Assembly (NCBI RefSeq): GCF_023028105.1
Contig: NZ_CP095491.1
Location: 2,976,001 to 3,040,000, forward strand
Direction of reading: 5' to 3'
DNA length: 64,000 nucleotides
Source of the DNA: Halosolutus gelatinilyticus
GTDB lineage: Archaea; Halobacteriota; Halobacteria; Halobacteriales; Natrialbaceae
The notes below the pieces were generated by a model. It was not told where the DNA came from. It saw only the letters and a list, made by a program, of their open reading frames with translations, and searched no databases. Shown here in pieces: positions 16,745 to 25,718 of this stretch. A program made the translations under genes and the position numbers. Numbering within the stretch: the first letter of the stretch is position 1; each line of letters opens with the position of its first letter.

Positions 16745-18586
16745 TCAGCCCGTCCCGATCGGTTCGTCGGGTTCGGTGTTCGGTCCGGCTCGATCGCTCG
16801 CGGCTGCGTTCCGGTGCGCTTCCGCCTCCGATTCGAAGTCGGCCTCGCCGATCGTTTCGAGAACGGGCGCTGTGTCCGCGTAGTACTCGTTGACCAGCGC
16901 GGTGAATCGCCGGTAGTCGGCGATGCCGTTCGCCCGGAGGTACTCGAGGAACCGCTCGCGGTTCTCGAGTTCGGTCAGCAGCTCGCGCTGGGTCCAGCCG
17001 CGCTCGTCGCGGATCGCCTCCAAGACGTGGCTGCCGCTTCCCCGGAAGCTGTCCGTCTCGCCGTCCCACGTGTAGGCCGTCGAGTAGTCGAGTTCGCCCG
17101 TGCGCTGGTCGACTCCCTCGATCTCGGCGAGGACCTTGTTGCGCCGCACGCGGCCGTCGTCGAGGCGCGTGAGCGTCTGGACCGAGAGGATGTCGAGGCT
17201 CTGGACCATCGATCGCGGGACGTTGATCGGGTCGTTCTCCAGCCGGTTGATGACCGTCTGGACGGAGTCGGCGTGCATCGTCGAGTAGGTCGTGTGACCG
17301 GTGTTCATCGCCTGAAAGAGCGTCATCGCCTCCTCGCCGCGGACCTCGCCGACGACGATGTACTCCGGGCGGTGGCGCAGGGCCGATCGCAGCAGGTCGT
17401 ACATCGTGACGTCCTTGCCCTCGTGGATGCGCTCGCGCGTGACCGAGGAGAGCCAGTTGTCGTGATAGAGCTGCAGTTCGCGGGTGTCCTCGATCGTCAG
17501 CACCTTCGATCGGGGCGGGATGAACATCGAGATGGCGTTCATGCTCGTCGTCTTCCCGCTCGCGGTGCCGCCCGCGAAGAGCAGGCTCTTGTTGTGTTCG
17601 ATCGCGAGCCAGAGGTAGGCTAGCTGCTCGACGCTGAAGGTGCCGTACTCGAGCAGGTCGATCGGCGTGAACGGCTCGTCGGCGTACTTGCGGACGGTGA
17701 AAGCCGACCCGCGCGGAGTCACCTCCTCGCCGAGCGCGAGTTCGGCGCGCGAGCCGTCGGGCAAGGTCGTCTCGACCATCGGATCGCCGATCGAGATGTG
17801 CCGGCCCGAGTGTTGGGCCAGTCGAACGACGAACCGATCGAGGTCCTCCTTCCCGAAGGAGACGTTCGTCTCGATATCGGTGTACTCGTCGTGGTAGACG
17901 AAGATCGGAAGGTCGTAGCCGTCACAGGAGACGTCCTCGACGCGGGGATCGTGCATGATCGGATCGAGGCGCCCGTAGCCGCGAAAGTCGCGGTGGATGT
18001 AGTAGAACAGCCGGTAGAAGGTCGGCATCTCGATCTCGGCTCCGTAGCGCTCGAGGAACTCGTGGATCGTCTCCCGCAGGAGCGTCTCGACGTCGTCGTC
18101 GCCGCGCTCGCGGTACAGCAACGGATCGCGAACGTCGTCGAACAGCGTCTCCAGGAGCACCCGCTCGTCGGCCCGCAGTCTGGGCTCGACCGCGTGGTAC
18201 AGGTGCCGGTTCTTCCGGGGGTCGTGCTGGATCGAGACGAACGAGAACGGCGCGTCGACCCAGTACCGTTCGACCTCCTCGAACCCCGCTTCGCCGTCGT
18301 ACGCGAGCAACGGGCCGTGGGCGTTCGGATCGTAGCTGGTGACCTCGATCTGCGATCCCTGCAACACTTCGACGACCCGGCGAATCGTCCGCCGGGCCGT
18401 TTCGATCGTCGAGTCGAGTCGGTCCCTCGGTCCGGCGCTCGACAGGACGTCCCGTCCGGCACCTTCGTTCCGCTCGTCCGCCGCGGCCCCGTCCGACGGC
18501 GCCGACTCCGTCGATCCGTTCGCCGGGCCGGCGTCGACTTCGGTCCGACCGCGATCGCCCCCGTTACCCGATATGGAATCTGACAT
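16745..18586 (-). CDS. pilB: Type II/IV secretion system ATPase PilB
   Basis: A 613-aa hexameric ATPase that powers pilus assembly. Residues about 1-60 are disordered and Gly/Asp-rich. Near residue 335 the Walker A LLFAGGTASGKTTSMNA is followed by LTIEDTRELQLYHDNW (Asp box), ALRHRPEYIVVGEVRGEEA (Walker B) and NTGHTTYSTMHADS (His box). The C-terminal 100 residues are an accessory domain. It is first in the operon with pilC. Related haloarchaeal PilB/PilC pairs build adhesion pili, distinct from the archaellum FlaI/FlaJ pair. Confidence 0.94.
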   Translation of the reverse strand: MSDSISGNGGDRGRTEVDAGPANGSTESAPSDGAAADERNEGAGRDVLSSAGPRDRLDSTIETARRTIRRVVEVLQGSQIEVTSYDPNAHGPLLAYDGEAGFEEVERYWVDAPFSFVSIQHDPRKNRHLYHAVEPRLRADERVLLETLFDDVRDPLLYRERGDDDVETLLRETIHEFLERYGAEIEMPTFYRLFYYIHRDFRGYGRLDPIMHDPRVEDVSCDGYDLPIFVYHDEYTDIETNVSFGKEDLDRFVVRLAQHSGRHISIGDPMVETTLPDGSRAELALGEEVTPRGSAFTVRKYADEPFTPIDLLEYGTFSVEQLAYLWLAIEHNKSLLFAGGTASGKTTSMNAISMFIPPRSKVLTIEDTRELQLYHDNWLSSVTRERIHEGKDVTMYDLLRSALRHRPEYIVVGEVRGEEAMTLFQAMNTGHTTYSTMHADSVQTVINRLENDPINVPRSMVQSLDILSVQTLTRLDDGRVRRNKVLAEIEGVDQRTGELDYSTAYTWDGETDSFRGSGSHVLEAIRDERGWTQRELLTELENRERFLEYLRANGIADYRRFTALVNEYYADTAPVLETIGEADFESEAEAHRNAAASDRAGPNTEPDEPIGTG

Positions 18587-18777
18587 CTGTAGCCCCAGTA
18601 CGGCACGATCCGGTCCGCTCTCGTGGTATCTCGAGACTCGACCGACTTAAATCAGATGGCCGATTGATTGTCCCTGAGACGGGCATATCGAATCGCTCGT
18701 CCGACGGGACGTGGTCGGTCGCCCACTTCTGCGTGCGTTACGTTCATACGGTGGGAGTACTAACCGATATGTACGGA

Positions 18778-19248
18778 ATGAGGCGCGAGCACTTCACGTT
18801 AGACGTCAGCGATGTCGACTGGGTCGAAACCGATGGCGAACCCGAAAAGCCCTCGGTAACGATCGATTTCACGGGCCCAGCGACTGACCTTCGCGAGCGC
18901 CTCACTGGTCCCGACGGAGACGTTCTCGACGCCGGCGAGACCGATACCGCCCTCCGCCTCCAGGAACCGCTCGGGGACGATACCGCGGGGGTAGTGAGCG
19001 TGACCAACCGCATCACCGGCGAGTACATCCTCGAACTCAACGAGAGCGCCGAAGACGTCCTTCGATTCATCCGGGCCGCCCGCGGCTACGGCGAAGAGGT
19101 ACCTGAGGACGATGGCCGGTACGAGGTCGAGATTCTGCTCGATGGCGAGCCGTTCGTCGCCTTCGACAAGCAGATGTTCCTCGTCTACGACGACGACGGA
19201 GATCTTCTCCGACAGCACAGTCTCATCCCCAGCGGCGTCGAACTCTAA
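18778..19248 (+). CDS. DUF5793 family protein
   Basis: A 156-aa acidic protein beginning MRREHFTLDVSDVDWVETDG, the signature start of this haloarchaeal family. The sequence is mainly alternating beta strands with no cysteines and no membrane segment. Several ATG codons precede; I chose 18778 because the family sequence begins there, and a TATA-like TTCATACG lies about 30 nt upstream. It is divergent from pilB. Function unknown. Confidence 0.8.
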   Translation: MRREHFTLDVSDVDWVETDGEPEKPSVTIDFTGPATDLRERLTGPDGDVLDAGETDTALRLQEPLGDDTAGVVSVTNRITGEYILELNESAEDVLRFIRAARGYGEEVPEDDGRYEVEILLDGEPFVAFDKQMFLVYDDDGDLLRQHSLIPSGVEL

Positions 19249-19656
19249 CCGCTGATTTTCTCATCCGCACGGGAGCCGCCAGCGGGATGCGTATCGGCTC
19301 GCCTAACCCAGACGTGCACCGGCGATCGCCGGGGTCGCCCGCGCCGAACGGAAACTCGGGAGCCGAACGGGCGTCTCGGGGAGTGACCCCGGCGGGACGG
19401 CCAGTCCGGCCACGCACGATCAGGAGGAGGCTGCCGACTTCCGATCGATCGACCCGGACGAGCGCGTCGCGGTCCGCGTCACGACCAATAATGAACTCGC
19501 GTGGTTCCCCGCGACAGCGCAGGCGGCAGATGCAGACGGGTGCTAACTGAGCGGCCGGTCCGGTCGTGGATCGAGTACAAGGGTGACCGCGCTGGTGGAG
19601 CCCTCGTACGCGATCGGTATCACCCGTGTGCAGGAGCGTAACGATACGCGGTCTCC
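19249..19656. pseudogene. Intergenic with a gene fragment (about 19311-19546, +)
   Basis: About 400 nt between the DUF5793 gene and a DUF7344 gene. One forward frame reads on from an in-frame TAA near 19308 as an acidic, halophilic-looking stretch containing DFRSIDPDERVAVRVTTNNE and ends at a TAA at 19546. There is no plausible start. It looks like the 3' fragment of a lost gene; the family was not recognised. Confidence 0.35.
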
Positions 19657-20037
19657 TCAACGACGGAGGGATGCGACGAGGTCGTCTGCCGAACCGGTGT
19701 TCCGGTGGACGTCCAACAGTTCGAGAAGGGGCCTCAGCTCGTCGAATCGGGGCCCTTCCGTGACGACGGTCTCCGTTCGATCCCACCTGATGAACCCGTA
19801 GTCGACCAGTTTGGGAAGATGAACGTAGTGGAGACGAAGGCGGTCTTCGTTTACACCAGCGATCGTTTGGGAACTGGACAGAAATCTGCGGACGAATTCC
19901 TCGTTGGCCGCGACGATTTTCCGGGAGATGGGGGATAGCTCCGGGACGCGTTGGGGATCGCGGGCGGATAACCTGACCAATAACTGGCGTCGGTCCCTGT
20001 CCGCCAGCGCGTCGAATATCTCGTCGTTGTCGATCAT
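19657..20037 (-). CDS. DUF7344 winged-helix regulator (paralogue 1)
   Basis: A 126-aa protein with an ArsR-like winged helix: IFDALADRDRRQLLVRLSAR, then a recognition region NEDRLRLHYVHLPKLVDYGF and the wing IRWDRTETVVTEGPRF. The C-terminus is a short helix with RPLLELLDVHRN. A second paralogue is at 21533 and a third, more distant one at 48602. A 21-nt motif about 70 nt upstream is shared with the gene at 21533. It likely acts as a transcription regulator; its signal is unknown. Confidence 0.82.
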   Translation of the reverse strand: MIDNDEIFDALADRDRRQLLVRLSARDPQRVPELSPISRKIVAANEEFVRRFLSSSQTIAGVNEDRLRLHYVHLPKLVDYGFIRWDRTETVVTEGPRFDELRPLLELLDVHRNTGSADDLVASLRR

Positions 20038-20106
20038 TCACGGTCCCTCCTGCCTGGATGACGGGTTCGACACCATTAAAAATGGAATATTTTGACGGGG
20101 AACGGT

Positions 20107-20127
20107 TGTTTTGATCAACCGAGTAAC
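20107..20127 (-). promoter_or_regulatory. Shared upstream motif of DUF7344 gene (site 1)
   Basis: On the minus strand this reads GTTACTCGGTTGATCAAAAC plus A. It differs at two positions from the site at 21905-21925, and both start exactly 71 nt before the ATG of a DUF7344 gene. The core TTGATCAA is palindromic. It lies upstream of the TATA-like CCATTTTTAATGG, so it is more likely an activator or autoregulator site than part of the basal promoter. Confidence 0.55.
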
Positions 20128-20328
20128 GTCCGGCGGAACCCCGAGATCGGTCGGTGCTACGCTCGACAGATCGTGTGCTCGCGACGATTGTGCGGTAGCC
20201 GCGATGCTCGACGCGACCGTCACCGGCGAGGGACGTCGCGATTTCCGTTTCCGCCGACGAGTAACAGGTTCGAGCCAACGGACATGTTGCGGATCACGAC
20301 CGACCGAACTCGACCCTATCTCCCGAAG

Positions 20329-21147
20329 TTACGTTGCCGGGTCTTTGGAGGGGACTAATCCCGACGCGATCAATCGGCGGAGGAGGACCACTACGCCGTT
20401 TTCGAGCCCCGTGGCGTAGATCGCGTGTTCTTGGGCACTGTTCTCCTCGGCGTCCGGGTAGTACGACCCGATCAGAAGCGTCTCACGGTCGATGAGGAGG
20501 ATGTGACTGATCGCGACTTCGTGATCGGCCGCCGGGCCGATGAGCCAGTCTAACCCCGTTTCGAACACCCGGACGTTCGGGAGTTCCGCCCCTAATCGAG
20601 TCGTGATCGGTTCCGTTCGACCGCCGAGGATGATCGACAGGTCTCGCTCCACCGCGTCGTGCAATTGTTCGAACAGCGGGTCCCTCAGGAGCGATTCGTC
20701 TACGATGAGGAATGCGATTTCCGAGTCTGCCTTGTCGATGAGATCGAGCATCCGCGAGTCGATCGCGTCCCGACCCGACAGCGACCACACTTCTCGTACG
20801 TGATCGTCGGCCGTCTCGGTGTCGTGATGTTCGACCGCTTCGAGGTGCGTCTTGAGCGTCTCGATTCGCCTGCTGTACTTTTGCTGGAGGGTACGGGTAG
20901 CCTCCTCGATGCTGACGGCGCGATACTGCTGGGGACTCGAGTGCTGGACTTCGACCAGTCCCTGCGATTCCAGCACGCGGATGGCGTCGTAGACCCGCGT
21001 TCGGGGGACCTCCGAAATCTCGTGAATCTCTTTGGCCGTCCCGCTCGGGAGTTGCGTCAGCGCCAGAAAACAGCGCGCTTCGTACTGCTGCAGCCCCAGC
21101 TCTTGCAGCAAGCTTACCGCCTCGTCGGTGATGTCGTCTTGTGTCAT
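20329..21147 (-). CDS. TrmB-family transcriptional regulator
   Basis: A 272-aa protein. The N-terminal winged helix (LLQELGLQQYEARCFLALTQ, GTAKEIHEISEVPRTRVYDAI) is the standard TrmB DNA-binding domain. A coiled-coil linker follows (RTLQQKYSRRIETLKTHLE), and then a C-terminal sensor domain with SEIAFLIVDESLLRD and SHILLIDRETLLIGSYYP, which resembles the PLD-like effector fold of TrmB proteins. The sugar-binding C-terminal extension of classical TrmB is absent, so the ligand is unclear. It lies between the two DUF7344 genes. Confidence 0.88.
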   Translation of the reverse strand: MTQDDITDEAVSLLQELGLQQYEARCFLALTQLPSGTAKEIHEISEVPRTRVYDAIRVLESQGLVEVQHSSPQQYRAVSIEEATRTLQQKYSRRIETLKTHLEAVEHHDTETADDHVREVWSLSGRDAIDSRMLDLIDKADSEIAFLIVDESLLRDPLFEQLHDAVERDLSIILGGRTEPITTRLGAELPNVRVFETGLDWLIGPAADHEVAISHILLIDRETLLIGSYYPDAEENSAQEHAIYATGLENGVVVLLRRLIASGLVPSKDPAT

Positions 21148-21532
21148 GGCCCAACCACTCGTTCGCTGATTCGAACAGGGACAGTTCGGTCCGAAGGCGG
21201 AAAAGGGTTCATGCATGGATCCGCCGAAAACGGGCAGCCCGTTATGGTCAGAGACGAAGAAATGGATTTTCACTCGAATAATCACACAAACTACTTGAGT
21301 AGGGGACTCGGTATGTTCCATTGGTGTGCCTCTCTTGGCCCAACCACGATGGGGCACGCCGCTTACTCTACAGACGATGAGATTAGCCGATTCCGCTCGG
21401 CTGATATCGGGTTCGAGACCAGCAACGCTTCGCCGGTGATCGGAGTTTCCCGGAGGTAGCCGGCTCCTGCTCGTGACGTCACTCCTGCCGTCCGTCACTC
21501 GATATTGTTGAAAATTGGCCGTTCGATCGCCG
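21148..21532. other. Intergenic stretch upstream of the TrmB gene
   Basis: About 385 nt. It must contain the TrmB promoter (minus strand) and the 3' end of the DUF7344 paralogue 2 transcript. Open frames here are short and have no coding bias. Nothing else was recognised. Confidence 0.4.
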
Positions 21533-21835
21533 TCACACCCATCCGGCCGGAAGCGTTTCTTGACGGTCGTTCAATAGCTTGAGCGCGGGCCGGATTTCGT
21601 CGAAGCTGGACCCTTTCGTTATGACGTGTTCTTCTTGATTCCATTCGATAAAGCCGTAATCGTCCAACTTGGGCAGGTGAGCGTGGTAAATGCGGGTCAG
21701 TTCATCGTCCCTGTCACTCCCTTCTCGAGGGACGCCAGGCGGTTCCGCGACCTGTCGTGGATTGTGATCCAACAACTCGACTAGCAACCGGCGGCGGGTG
21801 TCATTTGCTAACGCGTCAAACATTTTATCAATCAT
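21533..21835 (-). CDS. DUF7344 winged-helix regulator (paralogue 2)
   Basis: A 100-aa relative of the gene at 19657: MFDALANDTRRRLLVELLDH, then RIYHAHLPKLDDYGFIEWNQ and the wing EEHVITKGSSF. The helical segment between helix 2 and the recognition helix is about 20 residues shorter than in paralogue 1. The ATG at 21835 is preceded by an AT-rich leader (AAAATTTATACG on the minus strand, a good TATA box) and by the shared motif at 21905. It is probably a transcription regulator. Confidence 0.82.
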   Translation of the reverse strand: MIDKMFDALANDTRRRLLVELLDHNPRQVAEPPGVPREGSDRDDELTRIYHAHLPKLDDYGFIEWNQEEHVITKGSSFDEIRPALKLLNDRQETLPAGWV

Positions 21836-21904
21836 GCAACTATTCCTATGGGTAGAAGTACACTTCCAATCTTATCAAACGTATAAATTTTCACGATATT
21901 TCTA

Positions 21905-21925
21905 TGTTTTGATTAACCGAGTGAC
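21905..21925 (-). promoter_or_regulatory. Shared upstream motif of DUF7344 gene (site 2)
   Basis: On the minus strand this reads GTCACTCGGTTAATCAAAAC plus A, matching 19 of 21 positions of the site at 20107-20127 at the same distance (71 nt) from the start codon. The intervening leaders are not alike, so the motif has been kept selectively. Confidence 0.55.
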
Positions 21926-22040
21926 CGCCGTGTCATAGTTCGTACCGGTAGCGACCGATATTCTCCCACGGTGCCGGCCGAAGAATCGACTCTCAACGGT
22001 TCCGGAACGGTCAGTTTGATGTCCCGGTACCCCCGAGTCC

Positions 22041-22694
22041 GTGTCGATGCCCGATACGGACTGGCAGGGAATCGCGACGCGGTGCGGACTCGCCGCTCCC
22101 GTCGTTGCCCTCGGTTCGCTCCTGCTCGCGACGATCGTCGCCTCGCCGGAGACGTTCACGTGGCGCGGTCACGCCCTCACCGAGATGGAGCGCTATGGCG
22201 CGGAAACGTTCTGGCTGTTCAACGGGGGGCTGATCGTTGGCGGACTGCTCGGCCTCCCGTTCGGGTGGCGACTCTGGCGGGCCGGCCGTCACGTCGTCGA
22301 GCGCGCGGGTGTCGCCCTGGTGCTCGTCGCCGTCGGCGGGATGATCGTCGTCGGGGTGTTCTTCCTCGACCACGCGGCGGTCTACCTCGACACTGAGCTG
22401 CACGTCGCGGCCGCGTTGGCGTTCTTCGGCATCGCACCGTTCGCGCAGTGGGTATAGGGTTCCGGCCAGGTGATCGCGGGCGAGCCGCGACTCGGACTGG
22501 CGTCGATCTGACTCGGTATCGTCCATCCGGTGACCTGAATCGCCTGGTTGCTGTTTCGGACGAGCGCGAGCGATCCCTGGGCGTGGTTCGCCGTCGCCGA
22601 GTTCGTCGTCGCGCTCGCGTTCGGCGCGTGGGTCCTGCTTCTCCTCGGATCGATCTCCCGCGATCGGATGCCAGTCGCGATATCGCGCAGCTGA
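22041..22694 (+). pseudogene. DUF998 membrane protein gene with three nonsense codons
   Basis: The first 138 codons encode a DUF998-type membrane protein (FNGGLIVGGLLGLPFGWRLW, GVFFLDHAAVYLDTELHVAA). After FAQWV the frame meets TAG at 22455, yet the same frame continues in family-like sequence through two TGA codons to a natural end at 22694. Around the TGAs it reads LASI-stop-LGIVHPVT-stop-IAWLL, where relatives have Trp, so TGG to TGA changes are likely. There is no frameshift. The gene is recently inactivated or makes a truncated product with four helices. Confidence 0.75.
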
Positions 22695-22763
22695 GGGTGT
22701 GAAACCGGCTTTGCGATCGATCGGCACACAACGTTTAAACCGAAACCCTCCCTATAGCCGGCC

Positions 22764-23042
22764 ATGCATAAAGACGAACTCCTCGAGCTCCACGAAGAAC
22801 TCGTCATCATCATGGAATATTTCTCCGAGCGCGAGGAGGTCGACGAGACGCTCTTCGACGAGTACCGGGAGCTCGACGTCGATCCGTCTCACGTCCACAA
22901 ATCGAAAAGCGAACACAAACACGCGGTCTTCGTCCTCGGGAACGCCCTGGCGAACGCGATGAGCGACGACGAGTTCTCGAGCGCCGGCAGAATTGGCAAG
23001 CGAATGAAAGAACTCGCCGAGGACGCCGAGTCGAAAATATAG
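22764..23042 (+). CDS. UPF0058 family protein
   Basis: A 92-aa acidic, all-helical protein starting MHKDELLELHEELVIIMEYF, with HKSKSEHKHAVFVLGNALAN in the middle. This is the pattern of the archaeal UPF0058 family, conserved in haloarchaea and of unknown function. No metal or nucleotide motif is visible. It is followed 54 nt later by the large DUF7527-type gene on the same strand. Confidence 0.88.
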   Translation: MHKDELLELHEELVIIMEYFSEREEVDETLFDEYRELDVDPSHVHKSKSEHKHAVFVLGNALANAMSDDEFSSAGRIGKRMKELAEDAESKI

Positions 23043-23096
23043 CCGATCCTGAGTTCTAGGCGAAACGTATTTGGTCCGTATCCCACTTGTTGGATT

Positions 23097-25697
23097 ATGG
23101 ATTCGCGCACGCAGGAGCGCGTCGAACGATGGGATTCTCGCCCGTTCAACGGCGGCTACGACGGGCTCTCCGATCTCGCTGACTCGGGTTTTTCGGGAGC
23201 CGTAACCGCTGCCGGAACGTGGTTGTTCATGCTCAACGGTCGCGTCGTCGGCGTCGTCGACGGCGACATCGAAGACTTCGAGAACGCGTCGGGGACCCGT
23301 TACGAGGCATCGGACCCGTCCCTTCCCTTGCTCTGTTCGATGGAAGAGCGGGGCGGCGAGACGAGGGCGAAGTACTACACGAACGAGACGCCGCTCCGCG
23401 AGGTCGACGACACCCTCCAGAGCGGCTCGTTCACGGGGTACCTGGTGCTGAGCGAAAACGTGCTCAGCGGCGACTACTACGTCGTCTACTACGGCGGTCG
23501 GCGAATGGCCGCGGCCTACATCGGCAACGCCGAACGCCTGCTCACCGGCGACGAGGCGTTCGAACGCGCCGCCGACGAGGTGGGCATCTACGAAGTGATC
23601 GACGTCGACGTCGACGTCACCGACGTCCCGGGAGCCGAAGTCGATCCCGCTTCTGGCAATGCGTCCTCGACGGCGGTCGAACCGACGTCGGAATCGTCGT
23701 CGACCGCGGCCGATTCCGGACGATCGCCCGGCGAATCGGGATCGACCGACGAGTCGGCCGCATCGGCGATCGAATCGATCGACCTCTCCGGCGACGGGGC
23801 CCCGATCGAAGACGCGGCCGACGGCTCGGACGACGACTCGCTCGCGACGGGCGGGATCGATCTCACGGACGATCCTACCGGCATCACGACGACGGCCGAC
23901 GCGGACCCGGAGCCGGCGTCGGCCGGGATCACCGATACGGAGATCGATCTCGGTCCCGCCGCGAACGGTCCCGACGACGGGACCGCGTCCTCGACCGAGT
24001 CGGACTCGACGGCGGGGATCTCGTCCGACCTGCCGATCGAGGACGCGGAGTCCGGACAGTCGACCGCACCGGACGGCTCGGCCGACGACGTCGACGGATC
24101 CGGGACGGACGCTCCCGCGTCGACGGACGAGGGCGTGTCCGTCGACTTCTCCGCCGCGGACGTGGAGTCGGAACCGACGGATGCGAGCGCCGGGGAGGCG
24201 GTCTCCGAGCCAGATCGATCCGAGTCCGCTGACGGCGAATCGGCGACCGAGCCGGCGCCGAATCCGGATCTCGAGGAGATCGAAGCGGCGGCCGAAGAAC
24301 TGGATCGAAACGACATCTCGTGGGTCGACGACGATGACTCGTCGGAGTCGACCGCGACGGAGTCGACCGACGACGGGGGATCATCCGCGGCGACCGAGTC
24401 GTCCTCCGCCGGGAGCGACCTCGACGAGCGGTTCGAGGAGGAAGAGCAGTGGCGGGAGACGCGAAGCATCCCGTCGATCGATCCGGACAACAGCGAGACG
24501 CCGACGTCGTCGCGGACGCGATCGTCGCAGGCGCGATCGACCGCGAGCGCCGATCAGAGCGCTTCGGGGACGGGTTCGTCCGGTTCGACTAACCGCTCGT
24601 CGGCGGACGCGCGGGACTCGGCGGACGGCCGTCGAGAGGGACGCGCCGGTTCTCGATCACCCTCGCGGTCGCAGTCTCGGTCCCGTTCCCGGGCCGATAG
24701 CGGCTCGGACGGCGCGACCCAGGAGCGGGTCCAGAAGCTCACCGACCGGCTCGAGACCCTCGAGGAGCAACGCGACGCACTTCAGGCGAAAGCAGAGGAG
24801 CGCGAAGCCGAACGCGACGAGTTGCACTCGAAGAACCAGCAACTCGCGTCGACCGTCGAGCGGCTCCAGTCGCGGATCGACGACCTCGAAACGGAGCTCG
24901 AGCGGGCTCGCGAGGAGGCCGCCGACGCGGCCGCGTCGGCCGCCGCGGACGAAGCGGGGAGTACCGCCGCGACCGAACTGCCGCCCCAGCGGGCGCTCTC
25001 GCAGACGAACCTCTTCGTCCGGTACGACTCGAAGAGCCAGCCCACCCTGGAGAAGGCCCACGACGGCGCCGCCGATCGAAGCGAGGTCGCGGCGAACCTG
25101 CGACTCGAGCACCACACCCAGTTCGACGCGGCGGACGTCGCCGTCGACGGCCGCCCGTTCGAGGAGTTCCTCGCGTCCACGATGGCCTACCGGTTCGTCA
25201 ACTGGCTCACGGAGCGAGTCCTCTACGAGATCCGCGACACCGGGAACGCGGACGGGCTGGCCGACCTGTACGACGCGATTCCGCGGATCGATCGCGCGGA
25301 GCTCAACGCGTCGGTCTCCCTGGAAGACGACGACACGGCCGAGGTTCCGGATCGGGTCGAGTTCGACGCGATCGCCTACGACAAAATGGGGAACCCGCTG
25401 GTGGTCGCGAACCTGAACGAGTCCCGCACACCGGCGACGAAAGGTATGCTCGAAGAGATGGAAGAGCACGCGTCGGCGGTGAAAGCGAACTATCCGGATC
25501 TCGCGGCGTCGGTCGTCGTGACGTCGAGTTACTTCGAACCGGGCGCACTCGAGATCGCAGAACAGGCGACGAGCGGCGGCTTCCTCAGCCGCGGCTCGAG
25601 GCTCAGCTACGTGAACCTCTCGCGGAAGGCGGGATACCACCTCTGTCTCGTGGAATCCCGTTCCGAAGGGTTCCACATGAACGTACCCGAACTCTGA
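23097..25697 (+). CDS. Large DUF7527-type protein with disordered linker and coiled coil
   Basis: An 866-aa protein in four parts. Residues 1-180 form a folded beta-rich domain (GTWLFMLNGRVVGVVDGDIE, YYVVYYGGRRMAAAYIGNAE). Residues about 185-540 are a Ser/Asp/Glu-rich disordered linker that becomes Arg/Ser-rich near its end. Residues about 540-620 form a coiled coil (LTDRLETLEEQRDALQAKAE). Residues 626-866 form a C-terminal domain with NLFVRYDSKSQPTLEKAHDG. There is no signal peptide, so it is probably cytoplasmic. I believe both ends correspond to haloarchaeal DUF7527; the function is unknown. Confidence 0.75.
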   Translation: MDSRTQERVERWDSRPFNGGYDGLSDLADSGFSGAVTAAGTWLFMLNGRVVGVVDGDIEDFENASGTRYEASDPSLPLLCSMEERGGETRAKYYTNETPLREVDDTLQSGSFTGYLVLSENVLSGDYYVVYYGGRRMAAAYIGNAERLLTGDEAFERAADEVGIYEVIDVDVDVTDVPGAEVDPASGNASSTAVEPTSESSSTAADSGRSPGESGSTDESAASAIESIDLSGDGAPIEDAADGSDDDSLATGGIDLTDDPTGITTTADADPEPASAGITDTEIDLGPAANGPDDGTASSTESDSTAGISSDLPIEDAESGQSTAPDGSADDVDGSGTDAPASTDEGVSVDFSAADVESEPTDASAGEAVSEPDRSESADGESATEPAPNPDLEEIEAAAEELDRNDISWVDDDDSSESTATESTDDGGSSAATESSSAGSDLDERFEEEEQWRETRSIPSIDPDNSETPTSSRTRSSQARSTASADQSASGTGSSGSTNRSSADARDSADGRREGRAGSRSPSRSQSRSRSRADSGSDGATQERVQKLTDRLETLEEQRDALQAKAEEREAERDELHSKNQQLASTVERLQSRIDDLETELERAREEAADAAASAAADEAGSTAATELPPQRALSQTNLFVRYDSKSQPTLEKAHDGAADRSEVAANLRLEHHTQFDAADVAVDGRPFEEFLASTMAYRFVNWLTERVLYEIRDTGNADGLADLYDAIPRIDRAELNASVSLEDDDTAEVPDRVEFDAIAYDKMGNPLVVANLNESRTPATKGMLEEMEEHASAVKANYPDLAASVVVTSSYFEPGALEIAEQATSGGFLSRGSRLSYVNLSRKAGYHLCLVESRSEGFHMNVPEL

Positions 25698-25718
25698 GAT
25701 CGGCTCCGTCTCAGTCGA

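Noticed and set aside
22455-22694. TAG and TGA codons in the DUF998 frame read as pyrrolysine or selenocysteine
   Set aside because: Haloarchaea are not known to use either residue, no recoding structure was seen, and Trp at the TGA positions explains the data as mutations.
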